Positions 59,816 to 64,000 of a stretch of DNA of 64,000 bases are shown here, piece after piece. Every line of letters starts with the position of its first letter. The stretch's first letter is position 1. The notes below the pieces were generated by a model, which ran no database searches, was not told the DNA's origin, and saw only the letters and a program-made list of their open reading frames with translations. This DNA is from Chloroflexota bacterium (GTDB lineage: Bacteria > Chloroflexota > Anaerolineae > Anaerolineales > Villigracilaceae): positions 124,001-188,000 of the forward strand of contig JAAENC010000496.1 of NCBI GenBank assembly GCA_024224815.1, given 5' to 3'. The position numbers and the translations under genes are program-made.

Positions 59816-61594
59816 ATGACTGAAAATATTCTTGTCGCCATTGCTTGGCCTTATGCTAACGCTGAAATTCACGTTGGGAATATCACCGGCTCACATTTAT
59901 CGGGCGATATTATCGCACGCTATCATCGCTTAAAAGGACTTAATGTAGCAATGGTCAGCGGAACGGATTCGCACGGCACGCCCGTCACTTTACGCGCAGA
60001 AGATGAAGGCAGCACCCCCGAAAAGGTCTACAAACGCTTTCATGAGGGCTTTCTGGAGCTTTTCCAGCAAATGGGCATTAGCTATGATATGTTCACTTCT
60101 ACGCATACGGAAAATCATTTCAAGGTCGCGCAAAGCATCTTTCTTGCATTGAAAGAAAACGGCCATCTTTATACAAAGAAGTCCATGCAGTGGTTTTCCC
60201 CAGATGCCGATCGCTTTCTCCCCGACCGCTACGTTGAAGGAACTTGCTATATTTGTGGCGAAGATGGCGCACGCTCCGATCAATGCGATAGTTGTGGCAA
60301 TGTGCTGGAGCCAGCAAAATTAAAAAATCCCCAAGCCAAGGATGGCGGTGCGTTGGAGTTGCGTGAAACTGAACATTTTTACCTTGATCTCTCCAAGCTC
60401 GAGCCAAAAGTAGCCGATTTTCTGCGCGAGCGCTCCGCCCATATGCGCGATACGGTTTTAGGCGAATCACTGGGCAAAATCGAAGCTGAAGGGCTGCTCC
60501 CACGCCCAATCACGCGCGATCTCGATTGGGGCATCCCCGTCCCTGTCGAAGGTTGGGATGGCAAATGTCTCTACGTTTGGTTCGAGGCCGTTATCGGCTA
60601 TCTTTCCTCCCCCATCGAAATGGCAAAAATAAATGGCACGCCCGATGCCTGGCAAGATTGGTGGACAAATCCCGATGCACGCCAACTTCACTTTATTGGC
60701 AAGGATAATATCTTTTTCCACACCGCACTCTGGCCTGCCGAATTAATGGGTGCAGGCACAGAATTTATGAAGATATTCAACGGTGAAGAGAAAAAACTCA
60801 CCCTCCCGCATGATGTACCGGCCAATCAATTCATGAATCTCGAAGGTCAAAAAATCAGCGGCAGCCGCAATTGGGCGGTTTACGGGCGTGATGCCTTGAC
60901 CCGCTACGACCCCGATGCGTTGCGCTATTACCTGACCGTAAATATGCCCGAATCCAAAGATTCAGACTGGGATTGGGAATTCTTCGTCGCCCACAATAAT
61001 AACGAATTGGTCGCCAATTGGGGAAATCTCGCCAACCGCGTGCTTTCTTTCTGCTATAAACATTGGAAGGGAAAAATTCCGGACGTGGACGTAAACTCGC
61101 TTCGCCCCGCCGATTTGGACCTGCTCGGCGTGATAGATGCCGGATTCACCTCCGTAGGCGATCTACTCGAAGCCGTCAAAATTCGCGCAGCTCTAAACGA
61201 AGCGATGCGACTGGCAACTGAAGTTAATAAATATCTCGATACTTCTGCTCCATGGAAAGAGCTGAAAGTAGATAGAGAAGAAGCTGCGAAATCGGTTTAT
61301 ACCGCTCTCAAGGCAATTGACTCGCTCAAAACCATCTTTGCCCCCTTCCTGCCTTTCACCAGTGAAAAGCTGAACGAAACCTTTGGCTACGAGAACCCGC
61401 TCTTCGGCGAACAATTTGTCGAAAGCATCGAAGATAATCTCGGCACTCATACTGCCCTACGTTATAAGGGCGTAGAAGGTGAGCAATGGAAGTCAAGCGA
61501 GCTAAAACCTGGCGCGGCCTTCAATAAACCAAGTCCGCTTTTCAAGAAGTTGGATAAGGATGTTGTGGAAGAAGAAAGAGCTAGATTAGGATAA
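59816..61594 (+). CDS. metG: Methionyl-tRNA synthetase
   Basis: Charges tRNA-Met. Class I motifs: HIGH-like HVGN (residues 19-22) and KMSKS-like KISGS (346-350). Zinc-knuckle CYICGEDGARSDQCDSCG. It has 592 residues and lacks the C-terminal EMAP-type tRNA-binding domain found in many bacterial forms; it ends after the anticodon domain (NEAMRLATEVNKYLD...SEKLNETFG). Ribosome binding site CGGAG. Upstream lies a Met-rich leader peptide and attenuator-like structure, so expression probably responds to Met supply. Terminator follows. Confidence 0.97.
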   Translation: MTENILVAIAWPYANAEIHVGNITGSHLSGDIIARYHRLKGLNVAMVSGTDSHGTPVTLRAEDEGSTPEKVYKRFHEGFLELFQQMGISYDMFTSTHTENHFKVAQSIFLALKENGHLYTKKSMQWFSPDADRFLPDRYVEGTCYICGEDGARSDQCDSCGNVLEPAKLKNPQAKDGGALELRETEHFYLDLSKLEPKVADFLRERSAHMRDTVLGESLGKIEAEGLLPRPITRDLDWGIPVPVEGWDGKCLYVWFEAVIGYLSSPIEMAKINGTPDAWQDWWTNPDARQLHFIGKDNIFFHTALWPAELMGAGTEFMKIFNGEEKKLTLPHDVPANQFMNLEGQKISGSRNWAVYGRDALTRYDPDALRYYLTVNMPESKDSDWDWEFFVAHNNNELVANWGNLANRVLSFCYKHWKGKIPDVDVNSLRPADLDLLGVIDAGFTSVGDLLEAVKIRAALNEAMRLATEVNKYLDTSAPWKELKVDREEAAKSVYTALKAIDSLKTIFAPFLPFTSEKLNETFGYENPLFGEQFVESIEDNLGTHTALRYKGVEGEQWKSSELKPGAAFNKPSPLFKKLDKDVVEEERARLG

Positions 61595-61630
61595 AAACTT
61601 TCCTCATTACAAAATCAGCATATCAAAACA

Positions 61631-61663
61631 AAAAAGAAGCTACCAATGGTAGCTTCTTTTTTT
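61631..61663 (+). terminator. Intrinsic terminator of metG
   Basis: 14-bp stem AAAAAGAAGCTACC/GGTAGCTTCTTTTT with a 3-base loop, then TTT. Confidence 0.85.
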
Positions 61664-61766
61664 AGTAGTCCCTTGCTACTGCGATATAATTGCTTCGTTC
61701 CCCCTTATGCACCCCGAACTAGGGAAATTATAAAAAGAATCGCATCTACTCGACAGCATTTTTAGC

Positions 61767-61790
61767 CAAAAATCGGACAGAAATCGGACA
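61767..61790 (+). promoter_or_regulatory. Tandem ATCGGACA repeats before the STAND gene
   Basis: Two direct copies of AATCGGACA, 12 bases apart, end about 15 bases before the ATG at 61805, in the position of a ribosome binding site that is otherwise missing. A TATAAT at 61685-61690 is the probable -10. Confidence 0.5.
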
Positions 61791-61804
61791 AATCTCAAAA
61801 AAAA

Positions 61805-63301
61805 ATGACTGCACTAAAAAAAATCACCCCAAAATTCATTGAATCCCTGCTCAAAAAGTGGCAAAAAGGGGATTTTAGTGCAGATGATCTAAAGACTCTA
61901 GGCTTTTTACCCTCTGAAGAAAAAACCCTCGAGCAACAACAATTATCTCTTCGAGAGATGCTCTATCAACACATCCAGGAAAATTTACCCACCCCCGTTG
62001 TTGAAGCGGTATCAAGCCAAAATCAGGAGCGCGCACTTCATCAGTTAGCAAAACTCTTCCAGTCTGCACCATCTAATGCTCAGTACTATTCTTTAATCTA
62101 TTTTCGCTATCTTGCGCTTCAAAAATACAGAGTAAAAGAGCTGGCAAAAAGTATTGGCGTTTCTAATCGCACACTGCGGCGCTATTTACTAAAAGCTTTT
62201 GAGTTACTCAGCCTTCAACTAAAAAGTACGCCTAAAAAGGACTTATCCTTTTTTTCTGAGAAGGAATTTAAAAACCATTTCCCTAGCCTTGCAGAAAATC
62301 AGGCCGTGGGCTTAGAAAAAATTCTCACGACGATAAATAATTGGCTAGAAGAAAAAGATTCTCATTATGCCATTAGCATTGAGGGCATTGGGGGGATCGG
62401 AAAAACCCTTATTGCAAAACACCTTGCAGAAAAAGTCTATACAAAAAGAAACTTTGAAGGCTACGCATGGATAAGCGCCCGCCAAACAGAGCTTTCAGCT
62501 TTAGGAAAAATAACCCCAACAAATAATTTTGCAAATACACTTGACGATGTAGTCACACGTCTTGCTCAACAACTTAAGCAAAATCATCTGGCAGGTTTGT
62601 CTACGCAAAATAAATTAGAGGGGCTAAAAAGATTAACACAGAAAAAAAATCTTTTCATCATTATCGACAACCTGGAAAGAGTTGAAGATGTAGATACACT
62701 TGTACCAGCATTACTTAAGCTCGTAAAACCCTCCAAATTGCTTTTTACAAGTCGAAAAAGCCTGCAACACTATCCCGGTCTATACACATTCCGCACCCCA
62801 GAGCTCTCTCTCGAAAACAGCCGCACCTTAGTGATGGGAGAATTAAACCGCTGTGGACTTTCATTATCGTTATCGGATGAAATCATCTCAGACCTTTATC
62901 AGATCACCGGCGGAATCCCTCTTGCCCTGAAACTTGCTACCGCACAATTTGGCGATATCCCGGCGAATGAAATTATCCAACTATTGCGTGAAGGCAAAGA
63001 AAGCGCCCAAAATATGTATATCTATATTTATAGGCAAGCATGGCTCTTGCTTGATGATATAGGCAAAAATCTCCTGATCGCGATGCACAATATCTCTCCC
63101 GATGGTGAAGATCGAGATTGGATTTGCGATATGAATGGGCTAAGCGAAGCGGAATTTGCAAAAGGACTGCAGCAACTTAAACGACTTTCTCTTATCGAAT
63201 TTTCCGGCTCCATTGAAAGGCCACTCTATCGTATTCATCGCCTAACAACAACCTTCCTGGAATCGGATATTTTAAAAGGGTGGGAAGATAAGGAAGTATG
63301 A
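61805..63301 (+). CDS. STAND ATPase with N-terminal HTH and NB-ARC domain
   Basis: 498 residues. An N-terminal helical part holds an HTH (KELAKSIGVSNRTLRRYLLKA, about 113-133). An NB-ARC ATPase follows: Walker A GIGGIGKT (194-201), Walker B LFIIIDNLE (Asp288), LLFTSRK, GGIPLALKLA. A winged-helix-like segment ends the chain. STAND proteins act as signal-triggered switches, as transcription regulators or in antiviral defence. The sensor repeats appear to sit on the next gene (TPR-like), which overlaps by 4 bases. There is no Shine-Dalgarno; tandem ATCGGACA repeats lie there instead. Confidence 0.85.
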   Translation: MTALKKITPKFIESLLKKWQKGDFSADDLKTLGFLPSEEKTLEQQQLSLREMLYQHIQENLPTPVVEAVSSQNQERALHQLAKLFQSAPSNAQYYSLIYFRYLALQKYRVKELAKSIGVSNRTLRRYLLKAFELLSLQLKSTPKKDLSFFSEKEFKNHFPSLAENQAVGLEKILTTINNWLEEKDSHYAISIEGIGGIGKTLIAKHLAEKVYTKRNFEGYAWISARQTELSALGKITPTNNFANTLDDVVTRLAQQLKQNHLAGLSTQNKLEGLKRLTQKKNLFIIIDNLERVEDVDTLVPALLKLVKPSKLLFTSRKSLQHYPGLYTFRTPELSLENSRTLVMGELNRCGLSLSLSDEIISDLYQITGGIPLALKLATAQFGDIPANEIIQLLREGKESAQNMYIYIYRQAWLLLDDIGKNLLIAMHNISPDGEDRDWICDMNGLSEAEFAKGLQQLKRLSLIEFSGSIERPLYRIHRLTTTFLESDILKGWEDKEV

Positions 63302-64000
63302 TAAATACTGTCACATCTTCATCTTGGGCTACAGAAAATTCTCAGTGGCGCTCATCCTACGCAGACTCTCTCACAAAACAAATTGACCGTCTAATTACCC
63401 GCATTGAGAAGAACAAAGCAAAGAAAGAAACGCTTTCTCATCATTTTGAAAGTATGTTAAGGGTTTTTGAGCAAGGCTTACTGCACCCAAACCATGCCAC
63501 ATATCTTAAATTGATCGACTTTGTCCGTACGCTGCATCCTCTCCCCATTTGGTGGGGAAAGTGGACTGAGTGGATGCACATACTGAGCAAAACGATTGTC
63601 ATTGCCCAAAAAGCAAATCAAATTGACGATCAAATTTGGCTAGAACTCAAACAAGCCGAGATGCTACTCTCTACAGGAAATGGGAAAGAAGCGTTGACCA
63701 TCGCAGAAAAGACTCTAAAAAGAGCGCAAACAAAGCAAAAATTTAAAATAGCATTTCAAACAGAAATGCTTCTTTTGGCCATAGAAAAATATTTGGGGCA
63801 TGTTCAAAACCCGCAAAATGATCTGGAAAAACTAGAAAAATCGCTTTCTGAGAAAAAGAAGCATCTTTCAAAAAGCGTTTCTCAAAACCTTGATTTTGAA
63901 TTCTCTCTTAAAAAAGGTGACCTTTTACAACGCCAGGGACACATAGAAAAAGCATTGGAAAGCTCCGAGCACGCATATCAATTATCAGAAAAACTCTTTG
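63298..64000 (+). CDS. TPR-like protein, 3' truncated by window end
   Basis: Starts ATG at 63298, overlapping the STAND gene stop (ATGA), and stays open to the last base (234 complete codons). Begins MINTVTSSSWATENSQWRSS. Helical pairs such as EMLLSTGNGKEALTIAEKTLKRAQ and GDLLQRQGHIEKALESSEHAYQLSEKL are TPR-like. It probably supplies the sensor or scaffold repeats for the STAND ATPase. The remainder lies outside the window. Confidence 0.8.
   Translation, partial: MINTVTSSSWATENSQWRSSYADSLTKQIDRLITRIEKNKAKKETLSHHFESMLRVFEQGLLHPNHATYLKLIDFVRTLHPLPIWWGKWTEWMHILSKTIVIAQKANQIDDQIWLELKQAEMLLSTGNGKEALTIAEKTLKRAQTKQKFKIAFQTEMLLLAIEKYLGHVQNPQNDLEKLEKSLSEKKKHLSKSVSQNLDFEFSLKKGDLLQRQGHIEKALESSEHAYQLSEKLF

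Overview
The window looks like chromosomal DNA of a member of the Chloroflexota, most likely class Anaerolineae. This is inferred from gene content: RNase J, a double-length ThyX, an MglA-like GTPase next to a DUF4388 protein, LysM and P/T-rich lipoproteins, a beta-helix protein fused to its own sortase domain, and an EPS locus without lipid A genes. I saw no rRNA, tRNA, CRISPR array, complete transposon or prophage. Genes are dense, strands alternate in short operons, and most operons end in clear intrinsic terminators, many of them bidirectional.

Layout. 1-3.5 kb: 3' part of an HD-GYP protein, miaA, fadD. 3.6-6.4 kb (minus): ftsH, xth. 6.4-10.6 kb: CheY-like regulator, DUF192, LysM/M23 peptidase, rnj with a long structured leader. 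10.6-12.2 kb (minus): an orphan membrane-anchored protein and a PglC-like sugar transferase. 12.2-14.3 kb: OmpR/histidine kinase pair. 14.3-15.8 kb (minus): lytic transglycosylase plus polytopic membrane protein behind a near-perfect promoter overlapped by a LexA-box-like palindrome. 15.9-25 kb (minus): alpha/beta hydrolase, MglA-like GTPase, DUF4388, LysM lipoprotein, ThyX, peroxiredoxin, 943-aa CSLREA/beta-helix/sortase protein, DUF429. 25-30.4 kb (plus): four-helix-bundle gene with inverted flanks, TlpA-like thioredoxin, Lgt-like membrane protein lacking catalytic residues, UspA, two tandem FemAB/CelD-like acyltransferases.

30.4-47.5 kb is an exopolysaccharide locus. A twelve-gene minus-strand operon starts from one promoter near 47.5 kb. 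It holds a TM-degenerate GGDEF protein, an initiating sugar transferase, five further glycosyltransferases, a Wzz-degenerate GGDEF fusion, a Wzy-like ligase/polymerase, a Wzx-like flippase, a phosphotransferase-like protein and a BcsB-like protein. A GHL15-like lipoprotein and a polysaccharide deacetylase lie beside it. 47.7-58.4 kb: nnrE, glutaredoxin, two acyltransferases, M32 carboxypeptidase, lipoprotein, mnmA operon, phosphohexomutase, tatD, polyprenyl synthetase, YceD. 58.4-61.6 kb: repeat mosaic, membrane-anchored REC protein, metG. 61.8-64 kb: STAND (NB-ARC) ATPase and the start of a TPR gene, cut by the window end.

The most striking signal is upstream of metG. A 29-codon Met-rich leader peptide, possibly leaderless, is followed by three mutually exclusive RNA pairings ending in a strong terminator. 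This is the textbook form of a ribosome-mediated attenuator, here apparently sensing methionine or charged tRNA-Met. Other unusual points are the SOS-box-like control of a cell-wall gene pair, two enzymatically dead GGDEF domains in the EPS operon, a GC-rich palindromic repeat inserted in frame in tatD, a dispersed repeat family often found as inverted pairs, and an apparently over-represented octamer, AGCAAGCC.
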